A DNA stretch of 64,000 nucleotides from Mesostigma viride (GCA_009746045.1 RPFO01000176.1:234151-298150), one strand, 5' to 3'. Positions 32,393-44,312 are shown, counted from the first letter of the stretch. Program-made: numbers and translations. The notes: generated from the letters alone by a model not told the origin.

Positions 32393-33937
32393 TTTGTTGA
32401 CCTTTGCTCATTTTATATATGACGCGTGGACGGGCTCAAAGGGGACCGACCTGCCGTAGGTAGCGTAAGACTAGCGCTTGTCACGAGGGTACTGCACCGG
32501 CCGGCCCTTTTTGTGCCGAGGCTGAGTGTGGTTCCGAAGTGCTGGCCTAGGTAGCTTCTAACGTACGTCACTAGACCTTGTACCTGCGCCAGCCGCCAGG
32601 CGTGGCAACTGTGATGGGCTGTCAGTACACCGTGTACCTGCGCCAGCCGGCAGGCCTGCGTGGCGCAATGTGAATGCTAGTCAGTACTTAGAGTGGTGTA
32701 GGGGACGTAGGGAGGCCTCTTTTCAGCTTCGCAACTTTATCCCAGCATTGCTGGCAAGGTCAGCTGGCCGGTATGGCGGCTGCGCTGAATGTAAGACGAT
32801 GCTATCGGCCTCTCCGGGCGTCGAGAGGCCTAGAATAAGTTTCTTTGTGTTCGCCACCAACCATTACAGGCCACGTTAATGGTTGGTGGGTGGGGGGCTC
32901 TACGATTTGAGTAAAAGGGTGTGATTTCCGGCGCTGGGCCCACTGACGATTCCCCTCTAACCCTGGGTGCGGCAAGCAGCTTCCTGACACTGGGGAAGCT
33001 GCGGTTTAAGTCGGACAACGTCAGGGAAGGAGCCATGAAGGCCAGGGCCAGCGGCTACGGTGGAAAGAATCGCAGGTGGAGGCGAATCTGCCTTAAACGT
33101 GGAGGTGGCTAGCGCGGGGTGCCAGGGTAGCCCATAACTGCCAGGAGCCTGACAGCGGACCCGATCTTTCGGCCTGTGGCCAGACGGGAGTTTCGGGGAG
33201 GATGCGGGGCTGGAGCACATCTTGGTGGGAGGAGCGCGCTCTTCATAATTGCCCAGTTTTTCAGCAAAGAATGTCGCCGGGCGAGGCTGAGATTCTGGCT
33301 GTTTTATCGCCTTTGTTTTTATCCTGTATGATGCATTATAGGAAAGGCAATAAAGAGTTTGGTTCTGCTGTCGGGCGGGCATATCTATGCCATAAAAATT
33401 TCCTACAAAAGCACAAGCCCGGTCGGGGCTTTGGCTAAGCAGCTTCCAAGCCAACGCCTTGGTAGTGTAGAGGGCCTATCGCCACAATGGCTTCAATGCC
33501 GGGAAATCCCAGCCTCAGGGGTGGGGCTGGTGATGGGTCCTGGGCTTGTGAGAGACGGTGCGGGGGCGTAAGGCCGCCCCCTAACGGGTGGAACGACATG
33601 GGTGCCGCCCCGCGTCCGCCGGGAAACCGTAGCGGCCACACGGTGGCGGCAGTACAGCCGCGGCAGCGTGCAGGAGGGGGGCCATGGGCGAAAAGAAACT
33701 CGGCACCACGGTTGGCGACAGCCTTGGTGGCCAGGTGGGAGGTGTTGGGGCAACACCTTGTGTTCGAGTATGCTGGGCCCCCAGCATGGTGCTACAATTA
33801 CCAACTTGATAATGTCATATGTGCACTGAGTTTGAAGGTGTGGTATAAGCTGTCTGTATAAAGCCTAGCACACAAAAATGTAAAACAAATATTTCTCTTG
33901 GTGGGAAGGAACTCTAATGGACCAAAAACAAGAAATG
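32393..33937 (-). mobile_element. Family E element, full copy (inverted)
   Basis: This 1545-bp block is the reverse complement of 49917-51489 with high identity. It sits within family D sequence (left CCTTGAAAATCTTTTAGTA, right TATAGTGGTATGAGAGAAAC), and the uninterrupted site is seen at 17911-17970. Frames of up to 165 codons on both strands are shared with the other copy but match no family I know. Confidence 0.75.
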
Positions 33938-34412
33938 TATAGTTGGGTATAGTGGTATGAGAGAAACCACCAAAGGCAGCTGGGACAACTGCCGGCTGCA
34001 AGTCCAGCTGGCCTAGCGGGTGGCAGACGTTCGACCAGTCATGAATTGAATACTACTATCGGTACTAGGGGAAATTGTGGGCCGCCCGGCCTTGGTCAGG
34101 CTGCGCGACATCAGTTGTAGGCTCTAGTATGGAATGTACAACATTGACGCAAAATCTGGCGTCATATGCTAGTGACGTGACGTTCGCCACTTGTCAGTGA
34201 CCATATTTGGTGACGAAAGCAATTTTTGTGCCAAGCCCTGGTGGGCTCTGGAACCAGGAGTAGGAATAGGTTGAAACTATGGTATTTCGTAGGGGGATTG
34301 TGAAGCAAGAGTGACGGTTACACCGTATTGAATGATGCCACAGATGTCAAATTAGCCCTCTCCTTGTTGCCACTCGTGCTGTCGATTTGAATGCCTTGCT
34401 ATCTGTCCGCAG
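33938..34412 (+). repeat. Family D repeat and intron end
   Basis: Bases to about 34340 match 17930-18330. The remainder is the pyrimidine-rich intron end before the next LRR exon. Confidence 0.65.
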
Positions 34413-34487
34413 TGCCCTGATGACCATTGCCCAGCTGAGCGGCACCATCCCACATGAGCTGGGGTCTTTGGTCTCCGTCCGAGCGCT
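34413..34487 (+). CDS. LRR exon 6 (75-base variant)
   Basis: The exon is 75 bases, one codon longer than the others, and still in frame. It reads AQLSGTIPHELGSLVSVR. Before it, MTIA replaces the usual x-x-N, so the core Asn is lost and an extra residue is inserted. The acceptor reads CCGCAG and the donor GTAAGC. Class Y intron follows. The repeat may be structurally impaired. Confidence 0.7.
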
Positions 34488-34981
34488 GTAAGCCTCCTTG
34501 ACTGTTGCTCTTGTCAGCCCCTTCCATCCACACAAGCATGTGCGAGCACAGATATCGCGACAAGCCTTGTGATACACTCTCGTGCTGCACGGGTGACCCA
34601 CAGTGGCTGAGGCAAAGGACATGGCGTACTGCGTGGCCCTCTGGCATGTCACTTCAGTAACTTGTTGAGCGAGCCAACGCATGTCTCGTTACACCAGTCA
34701 GCCATTGTTGAGCTGTGCCACTATTTTCTGTCGCAATGTGAGCTATCTAGGCTTGCATTGCTTGGTAGCGTACCATGGGAAATTCTGTGGGTTATTTAGA
34801 TATAGGCCATGGGAGTACCAAACTCTACCATGAGATAGAATTTTATTACAGTACATGTGTGCTCGGCTTTATAGTGGAGCCTTGGCCACACCATCAAGCT
34901 CTTTGTACAAATAATCATCAAGTTGCCTTTGTTGCCATGCTGGGGCCCATATACAATCTTGAGCTTTTCCTGCAGCAGCGA
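34488..34981 (+). repeat. Class Y intron copy
   Basis: It matches 8637-9130, from donor to the CCTGCAGCAGCGAGG flank of the tetranucleotide array, with few differences. Confidence 0.8.
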
Positions 34982-35287
34982 GGGTGGGTGGGTGGGTGGG
35001 TGGGTGGGTGGGTGGGTGGGTGGGTGGGTGGGTGGGTGGGTGGGTGGGTGGGTGGGTGGGTGGGTGGGTGGGTGGGTGGGTGGGTGGGTGGGTGGGTGGG
35101 TGGGTGCGTGGGTGGGTGGGTGGGTGGGTGGGTGGGTGGGTGGGTGGGTGGGTGGGTGGGTGGGTGGGTGGGTGGGTGGGTGGGTGGGTGGGTGGGTGGG
35201 TGGGTGGGTGGGTGGGTGGGTGGGTGGGTGGGTGGGTGGGTGGGTGGGTGGGTGGGTGGGTGGGTGGGTGGGTGGGTAGTAGGTGGG
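34982..35287 (+). repeat. (GGGT)n array, about 306 bp
   Basis: The array is nearly pure GGGT, with a single GCGT interruption near 35107 and a GTAGT at the end. It sits at the same family E position as the array at 9131. It yields spurious long Gly-Trp-Val-Gly frames. Confidence 0.98.
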
Positions 35288-35606
35288 AGCTGCAAAGAGA
35301 CCTCCCTAGTCACCGGCACCACTCTAAGGACACTTGTCACAGCGCCGACAGGCGCGCCGCACCTGTGGGTGCATGCACCGACAGGTACAAGCCGCTACAA
35401 CTTTTCAACACTACATCACCACCGTGAGTTCCAAACTCAGGTGACGGATGCAAGAGCTACTAGTCAGAACAACATTCCAGCACCACATGAGGTGGGTGGA
35501 GTATCCAGGGTCATGTGCTTCGGCTAGCTACGCTACCTACGGCAGGTTGGTCCCCTTTGGGCCTTTATCATATGGAACCATAAAGTGAGCCACTCCTGTT
35601 TTTTTA
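35288..35606 (+). repeat. Family E2 right part
   Basis: It matches 9770-10070 after the array, with GAGCTGCAAAGAGACCTCCC and CTACGGCAGGTTGGTCCCC motifs. Confidence 0.7.
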
Positions 35607-36145
35607 ACGTAGTTTCTGTATATTGAGATGGAAGGGTAGCCGCTGTAGGTAGGTTATAGGGTTCACGTGACATACCTTTTGAGGCCGATGCGGCCTGATC
35701 CGGATCGGCAGTGGCAAAAAGACTTTGCCAGTTTCCTGGCCATGTGGCGAGAGCTACCTTGTGATACAAACCTGCCACTGCATAGGTTTCTTTGTTAATG
35801 ACGTAGTGGTTGTCTAGATGTAAGACTTTCTGACGCAATATGTGACCTAAGAGCCCGGGCAATCTTGCGTAAACCGCCTGCAAAAGAAACGCCAGTTTGC
35901 GTCTTTTGTTCAGACGGAAAAATTGCGTCAGACGAAAAAGTGCCGTCCGAGACAAGGCCGCATAACATGCAAAATCGACAAAGCAAACCCGGCACCTAGC
36001 GAACTTTGGCCTCTTTTCTTTTCCCGCCCACCCTCCCTGCGTTTTGGGGGGTAAGGCTAGCTTTTTTACCAGCAATAGTCTTTCCATCAGCATCGGCGGC
36101 CAGGATGTGGCCTGCCTTTTGTATGTGCTCCACTCATTACACCCG
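35607..36145 (+). mobile_element. Family B element, ends truncated
   Basis: It follows the B consensus from ACGTAGTTTCTGTATATTGAGATGG to CTCCACTCATTAC but lacks both terminal CGTGG motifs. A 207-codon minus-strand frame here is not open in other B copies. Confidence 0.7.
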
Positions 36146-36428
36146 TTCACTCCCAAGAATCACCAGTCTTTATTGAAGCAATGAGTGGACTGGGCCATCA
36201 TGAATGAATGGCAAGGTGGAACCGGATAAGAATACAATTCAGCAGTCAGTGCATGCCCCCAATCAACAGAGAAGAAAGGGTTGGTGGGCGGTGGAAAGAA
36301 ACTACCTAGACGACAAACTATGCTTGCCTATATTCCCCTTTCAAGCAGGACCGCCGTTGACATCTGTCATTCAACTTCCGTGTAACGTTAGACTTGCGTC
36401 ATAAAATCTCTACAAAATCCGTTCTGAC
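36146..36428 (-). repeat. Family D fragment, left of hAT MITE
   Basis: This is reverse-oriented D sequence (TCTTTATTGAAGCAATGAGTG block). It continues at 37196 after the inserted MITE. Confidence 0.55.
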
Positions 36429-37187
36429 CAGCGCTTCGTTTAGGCTTTTTTCCACAGGCAGCACCGCGCCGGAAACTATTTCACATGGACGGTGGCCGGC
36501 GAAGGCCGGCCAGTTGCTACTAGTAAAAAATTTTGACATGAGTTGTTACTTATTCTAATCGGCCCTCGGCGAATTAAGCTTGGCCCTCGGCCATCGTAGA
36601 ATTCTCTGCTGCTGATGGGCGTGGGAACCAACAGCAACAACAACTAAGCGCGCGGTGTTCGTGCACCTCCGCGGACACCTTATGACCGGCGTGGGACTAA
36701 TCTGTTGTGCGATGCAACCGTACATGTCCCCGCTCAGTATCTTTGTTTCTTGTATGTTTGTGATGGCATGCTGTTCAGTGTCCTGGCCCTCGGCCGTTTC
36801 CAAATCTCTGCTGCCCATGTGCGGCGTGGGCAACAACAACAACAAACTGCTGTGATTGTTGTGGTTGTTGTGTCCAACGCCGCACATGGGCAGTCGGACC
36901 CTGAACTGCGGGTTCAGGCTTCGGTTGATGCTCGCCACATGGCGCAAAACGAACCAACAATTGTTCATCTAGCAGTGCGAATCCTCGGCACCGCTCGGGG
37001 AACATTCTCACGTATGTCGCGTATGTCGCGTCTCCTAGCAGCAAGTACGTGTTACAACAATTCGCCGCGCCGGCCCTCATAAGGGCCACCCGTCTGGCCG
37101 GAGCCGCGCCGGGCACTTTTTCCCACAGCCGGAGCCGTCCTGATCCGGCAGCCAGATCCGACGGATCCGGCTATAAACGAAGCGCTG
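36429..37187. mobile_element. hAT-type MITE, 759 bp, TSD GTTCTGAC
   Basis: Perfect 14-bp inverted ends (CAGCGCTTCGTTTA at 36429-36442 and its complement at 37174-37187) are flanked by 8-bp direct repeats GTTCTGAC at 36421-36428 and 37188-37195. An 8-bp duplication and ends of the form YARNG define the hAT superfamily. The interior holds a 17-bp stem (36811-36827 with 36877-36893) extended by CAACAACAAC/GTTGTTGTGG tracts. Frames of 113-137 codons inside match no transposase, so it is non-autonomous. Confidence 0.9.
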
Positions 37188-37195
37188 GTTCTGAC

Positions 37196-37510
37196 ACTTT
37201 GAAATATTCCTACTCCTAGTTCCAAAGCCCACTCGGGCTTGCCACGCAAAGTGCTTTCGTCACAAAATATGGCCACTGACAAGTGGCGACCGTCACGTCA
37301 CTAGCATGTGACGCCGGATTTTCAGCAATGCCGTACATTTCGTTGTAGAGCCTGAGGATTAGTGGCGCGCGGCCTGACCAAGGGCAGCCGGCCCACAATT
37401 TCCCATATTTAATTGATGACTTGTCTAATGCCTGCCATCCGCGCGGCCAGCGGGATTTAAAGCCGGCGGCTGTCCCTCCCGCCTGCGGCGGTCTCTCTCA
37501 TACCACTAAA
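37196..37510 (-). repeat. Family D repeat, right of hAT MITE
   Basis: This is the reverse complement of the D blocks at 17930-18290 in the expected order, ending with GCGGCGGTCTCTCTCATACC. With 36146-36428 it forms one copy interrupted by the MITE. Confidence 0.7.
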
Positions 37511-37894
37511 CTAAACTATTTTCAATGAAACTCCATTGTTCAATAAAGAGTCTGGTTACCCTGGAGTTTTACTATTAGTAGAAAGCTCATCAAACTCACA
37601 TTCGGCCCCGTGGGGTACGTTCGGTTGGTTAGGTGTTAAAGTATATATACTAGTACTATATATACTAATAGTATATAAGTAAATATACAATATGTGAGCT
37701 GGCTCTCTGCGGTGGAATGACACAGACTTGTCTACCAGATAGCCACATCGCCATCTGTGTGCTAGGGTGAGCACACTTGGTGAATTTGTGGGGCCAGCCC
37801 ACAGCAGCTGTGCCCCTGCTCTACCCACATCTTTTTCCATGGCTAACAGCCAAAAATATGCATGACATGCAAACAAGAAAACTTACCTACACTC
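37511..37894. other. Family B end fragment, AT-rich palindrome, spacer
   Basis: AATAAAGAGTCTGGTTACCC at about 37541 is the B 3' end motif. A TA-rich palindromic patch lies at 37640-37690. The rest is unassigned. Confidence 0.45.
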
Positions 37895-39985
37895 GCTATG
37901 GGGTTACTGTGTCCCAACCCAGATTCGCCCATAGGGTTAGTAAAACCATTTCCCCCCTGAACTCCCCAACAGGGGTGAGGTCAGTTGATAGATAAGAGAC
38001 GAGAGAAAAAGAAGACGTCAAAACACGACGCCAACGAAGTGGCGCCGGAACTCGGCAGTGGCAATACTCCGGACCTAGGCCCAGAGTGCCGGCGGGATGT
38101 CCCGCCCCCAGGAGGCTGTGGTCGAGGCCAATGTAGCGCGTGACCGAGAGGGCCGAAGCCCACTGTCCGTGCAGCTGAATGGCCTCCGGCGACTCGCCAG
38201 CGATGGCGTCGTGCGTCGCCCCCCCATGCCGGAGGCCGTGGAAAGATAATGACATCCCCGGGATGCCCATGTGGGCCTGCACTGCCTCCCACTGCTGCCT
38301 AGCCTGGCTGTACGTCAAGCCACGAAAAAGAAGTGCATCCGGGGGCTGCCCAGCCGTCAGGCGTCGCAGGAGCCACAAAGAAAGTGGATCCCGGACGAGC
38401 ACGTGCTGGGCCACCCCCCAGCGCAGTCTTGGGGTTGCGCAGCACAAGGACACCGAAAGTGGGCCCTGGCTCGGGAAAGGGGTGGCCAGGATGAGCCACA
38501 TCCCTAACCCGCAGCCCGAGCAACTCGCCATGCGTAAATACTGCTGGAAAGCAATAATAATCAACGCACTAAAATGCACCTGCTAACATGAAATTAGCAA
38601 CAGGGCAGTGAAATAGCAAAGGCGCAAGGGCATAGGGGGAGGGCTGACAGCCGGAACGCGCCGGTGCCACCCCGCGAGCCTGCGGTGTAAGGCCTCGGTG
38701 TGCTGGCATAAGGTATGCCCCCGCCCACCTCTGGCATGGTAGGCAGCAGAAATCCACTCACAGAAAATGGCTTCCGCATGAGCTGGGTCGACAGGGCCAG
38801 GTGGCACCCATGCCATGTAGGCAGCCGCCGCACGCCAGTAGGCTGGCAAGGTAGAAACATGGTTGACAGTGCCCTCCAAAAGTGCAAAACCCCGCGGGCG
38901 CCCCCCCCCCCCCCCCCAAGCTTGGGGTGCACGTCACTGCACCTGGTCAAACCGGGGACCCAGGCGCCGCGCGGCTGGCCTGGTCAGCAGGGTTGTGGGC
39001 AGTAGCGACCCACACCCAGTGGCTGTGCATGTCAGCAGTCAGTGACAGGGCGCAGTAGCGTTGAACCATCTGCAGAACCATGGTTGAGGCGGTATGACGA
39101 GGCTGCCCTCTGACAAACGCCCCCACCACCGCGCTGGAGTCCAGCCCGACGACGCACTTTCCCCAACGCACCTTGGTGCGGCACGACCAGTCGACCCCTT
39201 GCATCGCAGCAATCGCCTCCTTGACGTTGACGTGGTTTGGCTGCCCCCGCCACCTCTAGGACAGTGCCGTACGCCAGTGGCCACTTCCCAGCAGGCTGTG
39301 GTCCCCCTCCTCCATGCGCTCTAGATCCAGTCCTCCCCAGAGGCTTTAAAACTCTGTCGTGCACCACCCCCGTGCCTCATGCTGGGCTGCCAGACGGGCG
39401 CAGTCGGCCCCAGGCAGGTCTCTGTAGACCACCCCACCATCGGAGCTGCATCACTAGCCACGACCCGGTCAGAAAGGGGCCGGGTCCGGACAGCTATAAA
39501 AAAGGGTCCAGGGTCGATCGCCGCCTGCAGCTCCTGGCGGGCCCCCGCAGGGAGCCGCCAGCGGCACCCAGGCAGGGAGGCGTTCATGACTGCTAGAAGC
39601 CGATATGTCTCAGACCACACCGAGAGCATGGGGCGGCAAAGCAGATGCATCCACACTCACTTCTAAAGCATAGAACGGTAGTAGGTGAATCAGAAATCTA
39701 AGATTCGATGAATAGCGGCTACAACCGCCACCACCCGCTCAGGAACAGGCATGCACCACATCACCATCCCGTTGGTGAATGACACCTACCTCCTGCACAC
39801 CAGTCTGTTCAGCTGTCGCCCGTACCACCTTGTCAGACTTTTGCACCAGCCCCATGGCGGCATAGGCAGCCTGAACACGATCTAGCTGCTGATTCACCCC
39901 ATCCACCGAAGCACAATGGGTGAGCTGGAGGTTACCGGTAATAACGGCATGCATAACTTCCAGATCCTGCCGAGATTCGAAGCAG
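37895..39985 (-). mobile_element. DIRS-like retroelement, 5'-truncated copy
   Basis: On the minus strand the order is reverse-transcriptase end (MGLVQKSDKVV near 39840), a linker (RPMLSVWSETYRLL near 39640), RNase H-like boxes (VASDAAPMVG; NVKEAIAA; GLDSSAVVGAF; NPADQASR) and a tyrosine recombinase. It is a near-identical, inverted counterpart of about 53560-55637. The blocks lie in several frames, so it cannot make the full polyprotein. The 5' part (gag-like region) is absent. The 3' boundary (CCCCATAGC) is shared with the other copy, after which the flanks differ. Confidence 0.8.
37896..38579 (-). pseudogene. DIRS-like tyrosine recombinase
   Basis: This 227-codon frame carries LLRRLTAGQPPDALLFRGLT, the HGLRHGGATHDA box (His-x-x-Arg), LHGQWASA, and VTRYIGLDH with the catalytic Tyr. 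The N-terminal box with the first Arg (YLRM) is followed one frame off by GELLGLRVRDV, so a one-base loss separates the first catalytic box from its helix. Tyrosine recombinases join the circular DNA form to the target site. The same loss is present in the copy at 54955. Confidence 0.7.
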
Positions 39986-39989
39986 GAGG

Positions 39990-40342
39990 AACGCGCCTGT
40001 GGCCCAGGAGGGTCCCCCAGCTCAAGTCCTAGTAGCACGCCATTCGACAATTTAGTAGTGTACAACGGCACATGGTTTGGGGGCGTGCCTAACATCAGCA
40101 CGTTGCCAAACGGGGACGCGGGCAACAGGGAGTACAACTCGAGGGAAGAGGCTGGCAGGGAATAATGCCCTCCCCCCCCATCATTACCCTGAGTCTAAAC
40201 TTAGTACAGTGAAACTTGGCCTCCACACCTGTCAGTATGACCTTACCTTTGTCGTCTCATACGCCATCCTTGGCACCAGGGCTTATTCCAGGTCAACCGT
40301 ATTATTTCTTAGATGGAATTGTCTCGAGCACTATAAGAAGAA
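39990..40342 (+). repeat. Segmental duplication, left part (family J)
   Basis: It matches 44386-44734 nearly base for base up to the AGAA where the family A element begins. Confidence 0.8.
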
Positions 40343-41917
40343 TCGGTTTTCTCTGAATATAGTTTAATTAATTAACGCATGCGGGAAAGATAGGGCCGCT
40401 ATGCCTTGGCCTGCATGTGGAAGGCTGTCTGCGACATGGGCTGACTGATTCGATCTGTACAAAGGGTTTCATGTTCGCCTGAATTTTCCTTCGATGACCC
40501 GGTTGTTTTTAAGGGTCGGTGGCTATTAATTAATGGTCCGAGAAAATTAATTGTAGGTTTTATACGGCTTGATTGCAAAGATTCGTATTTGGTTGCACCA
40601 GCTGAGATTATCTGGGGACCTGTAGGGTCGGTTGGTTGCTTAACGAAACTTTGGCTGATTTGGTTTCGTTAGTGAGTCGTCATTAATTATTGTATAGTGG
40701 ATTCGGACCGGCCCAAGGGGTTGATGGGCGAGTTTTATGTTTGTCAGTCTTGGGAACCTTGTACAACTACCTGTACGGTTAACGCACTAGCCTGGGGGTG
40801 CGTGGCCACGTTGTTTGTAGTGGCGTTTTCAGCACTGTTGAGGCCGGCGTGTGAGGCATGCCGGTGTTACTTAATTTAGGATGATGTCAGCTTGTGTGTC
40901 GGCGGACCATGCCATAAGCAAGCTAGGCTGGCAATGATCCGCAATTGTTTCTTTCACAATGGTGGCAATGGCCGCCTGTGCAAAATTGCACATTCTAGCG
41001 CGGGTTGCATCTGTCTTGTAGCCGAGGCAGATGGTGGCACAACCGCTAAGCTGTTCGACCAAGCATAGTAAAGTAGGTCGTGCAACGGAAAGAAAATTTA
41101 AATTTACCCCCATGTCGTTTTCCCCGGCTGCGGGTCTTTTTGACAGAGGCGAAGGATGGGGCGCTACTTCGGCGGTTTGACCAGCTTCGTCGGAGCTGTT
41201 CATAAGTTTCTAAACCAGCTGTAGTGTCACATCGCAGGCTTGCCACCTTGCGATGGTGCGTGGGGGGTGACCTGGACTCTAAAGGTCACGAACCAGGTTC
41301 CTGTCAGCGACGGCCTTTTTTATATAAATTTTTTTTGTGGCGGCAGGTCCGCTGTCCAGTTGCCCCTGCCGAGGAGGGTTAGTTGGGGACAATAGGAGCC
41401 GTGCGAGGGTTGCGCTCCGAAGCAAAAATTTATTCCCTATTGCGAGACTCGAGTCAGGGAGGGCGTCTTAGGGAGGCGAGGCAACGCCAGACCTTTGTCG
41501 TTCTTTTTCGTCTCAGCACCTGCTGCACGGCTCAGTCTATTATGGTGTCATAAAACCTCTCTCCTTTTTGGACGATTCCGGAATTGCGAAATGCTGGCAC
41601 TTTTGGGGGGCTTGTTTTTGGGGTGGTCACCGACTTGTGTCGCATTGAACCAGCAGGCCCCTGCGGGGGTTAATGTAGCCTAGCGCGGGCTGAGTCGCCA
41701 TTTAAGATGTTGCGACACGCTCTTTCGCGCACGGTGGTCATGAGATTAATCGGCGCAATGGGGTTGGCGCCAGGGGGGGGTAATTGGGTGGAGGCTTCTT
41801 GCTTCCGCGTGAGGATTGAGAAACCTTAAGGCCACTGTTAACTGCTGCATTTGTGGCAGGGCTCCACTTATTGTATTCAATCAAATGCTGGTCTTCTTGG
41901 GAGCTTAGTGATCTTAA
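40343..41917 (+). mobile_element. Family A element, copy 4 (full, with known empty site)
   Basis: This 1575-bp copy begins TCGGTTTTCTCTGAATATAG and ends GTGATCTTAA. The duplicated segment at 44386-45500 lacks it and joins AGAA directly to TCACCTTTCTC at 44734/44735, which is the unoccupied site. The flanks allow either insertion between AA and TC without duplication, or a 4-bp AATC duplication. Confidence 0.9.
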
Positions 41918-42671
41918 TCATCTTTATCTTTCTGCATTGTCACCATCTCTGCAGTCCAAGAAAACGGTATATGGCTTTTGGTCGTGCCTAACAGTAGCAC
42001 TTTGCCAAACGGGGACATGGACAAACTCGAGGGAAGAGGCCGGCAGGGAACAATGCCCTCACACCCTCGTAATTACCCTGAGTCTGAACTGAGGGCGGTG
42101 TCCACGATGCCTACGCCTGGTGGCCGCGAGGTGGCATGGCCCAGCAGCACAAGTATAAAGGTCAGGGCATCGGTGGGCTGCGCTCTAGTGGGCATGCTAG
42201 GGCTAGAGTTCCAGCGGCATCCAGGTCCTTTGGCAAATCTGGGGCATCCATCATGGCTATCAGGCACCATGATGGCGCGCCACACCTCCGCCACAAACCG
42301 CTCTTCCGCTTGGCGTGAACAGAATGGACCGATGTGGTGCAGTTCAGTTCTCAACAGCAACGTGGCACTCCGCTATTAGATCCGAAGTGTGCCCGAGGGT
42401 TCAGTGGCACTGCCGCTTAAGATGTGGCATGACATGGGGCATGTGGGCTGTGTCGATGGTCTCGCATTGGTGCGGCCACTGAGGCCCTTCGGGCGATGCG
42501 AGGGTCTGGCGTCCCAGCACATGGAGTTGTATAATCAAGACAGGGGATTATCGACCGTGAAAGTGTTTAAAATTTTATCTGCATATTCTAGTCGTCCCTG
42601 TGAGATTTTTCCCTGAGAGATTAACGCTTCAGGGTAGTTACAATAGGTGGGTAGTAACTGTTGGAGGCATT
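41918..42671 (+). repeat. Segmental duplication, right part
   Basis: It matches 44735-45505 (TTTCTGCATT, ACGCCTGGTGGCCGCGAGG and CAGTAACTGTTGGAGGCATT-like blocks). Frames of 60-133 codons are partly conserved but differ at their ends and show no domain. Confidence 0.8.
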
Positions 42672-43249
42672 CGTGGTTCTCTGAACATAGTTTCTTTGTA
42701 GTGAGATGGAAGGGTAGCCGCTATAGCTAGGTTATTGGGTTCACGTGACATACCTTTTGAGGCCGGTGCGGCCTGATCCGGATCAGTCGTGGCAAAAAAT
42801 TTGGCCAGTTTCCTGGCCAGGTGGCAGGAGCTACGTTGAGATATAAACCTGCCACGGTCTAGGTTTCTTTGTTAATGACGTGGCGATTAACTAGATTCTT
42901 TCTCTCACGCAAATATGTTACCAAAAGTCCCGGCAGCATTGCGTAAGTTGCCGGCAATCAGAACGCCAATTTGCGTCATTTGTTCAGACGCAAAGTTTGG
43001 GTGGCGAAAAAATGCCGTCCGGGCCAAGGCCGCGTGACACGCAGAAAGACAAAAGCAAACCCACCTAGCTAAGGTCGGCCTCTTTTCTTTTCCCGCACAC
43101 CCTCCCTGCGTTTTTGTAAGGGGGTAAGGCTACCCTGTTGACAAGCAATAAGTGTTCCCATGAGCATCGGCTGCCAGGATGTGGCCTGCCTTTTGTATGT
43201 GCTCCACTCATTGTTTTAATAAAGAGTCTGGTTACCCTGGAGTTCCACG
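42672..43249 (+). mobile_element. Family B element, full copy
   Basis: This 578-bp copy has ends CGTGGTTCTCTGAAC and GGAGTTCCACG. The paralogous segment at 45500 lacks it (GGAGGCATTGTGAATTGTTAG). Its start shares TTCTCTGAACATAGTTTCTTT with families A and A2. No target duplication is clear. Confidence 0.8.
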
Positions 43250-43332
43250 AGAATGTAAATGGTTAGAACTGATGTCACCCATTGCTTCTTACCGCTCGCG
43301 TCGTCAATCTATGCCTTGGTATCTGCCCACAG

Positions 43333-43404
43333 TGATCTGCGCAGTAACCAGCTGAGCGGCACCATCCCTCCAGAGCTGGGGTCTTTAAATTCCGCGGAAG
43401 ACTT
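43333..43404 (+). CDS. LRR exon 7
   Basis: A 72-base exon with acceptor GCCCACAG and donor GTAAGC. It reads SNQLSGTIPPELGSLNSAE. The last part (NSAED) departs from the usual VSVQ, replacing a leucine-like position, but the core is intact. Class Y intron follows. Confidence 0.8.
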
Positions 43405-43910
43405 GTAAGCCTCCATGAGCATTCCTCTTGTCTCCCCCGTGCATCTGCCCCATGCACACGCGAGCACAGATATCGTGAGAAGCCTTGTGATACACTCTCG
43501 TGCTGCATGGGTGACCCACAGTGGATGAGGCAAAGGACATGGCGTACTGCGTGGCACTCTTGCATGTTAGTTGAGTAACTTGTTGAGCGACCCAACGCAT
43601 GTCTCGCACCACCAGGCAGCCATTGTTGAGCTGTGCTGACATCATATGTTGCAATGTAACCTAAAAGGCTTGAACTGCTTTGTGGCGTACCATGGGAAAT
43701 GCTGTGGGTTATTAGCCGTGGGCCGTTGGAGTACCAAACCCTACCATGAGAAACAGTTTTATTACAATATTTGCTGGTTAGGCTTTATAGTGGAGCCTTA
43801 GCCACACCATCAAACTCATCATACAAGTCATCATCAACTTGGCTTTGTCACCATGCTGGGGCCCAGCATTTGTCCCATAATACAACCTTGAACTTTCCCT
43901 GCCGCAGCGA
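43405..43910 (+). repeat. Class Y intron copy
   Basis: It matches 8637-9130 and 34488-34981, with a small insert GCATTTGTCCCATAA near 43865 before the array flank. Confidence 0.75.

Positions 43911-44312
<402 letters not shown>

Noticed and set aside
35533..36156. 207-codon minus-strand frame
   Set aside because: It lies across family B. Other B copies have stops in the same frame, so it is not conserved.
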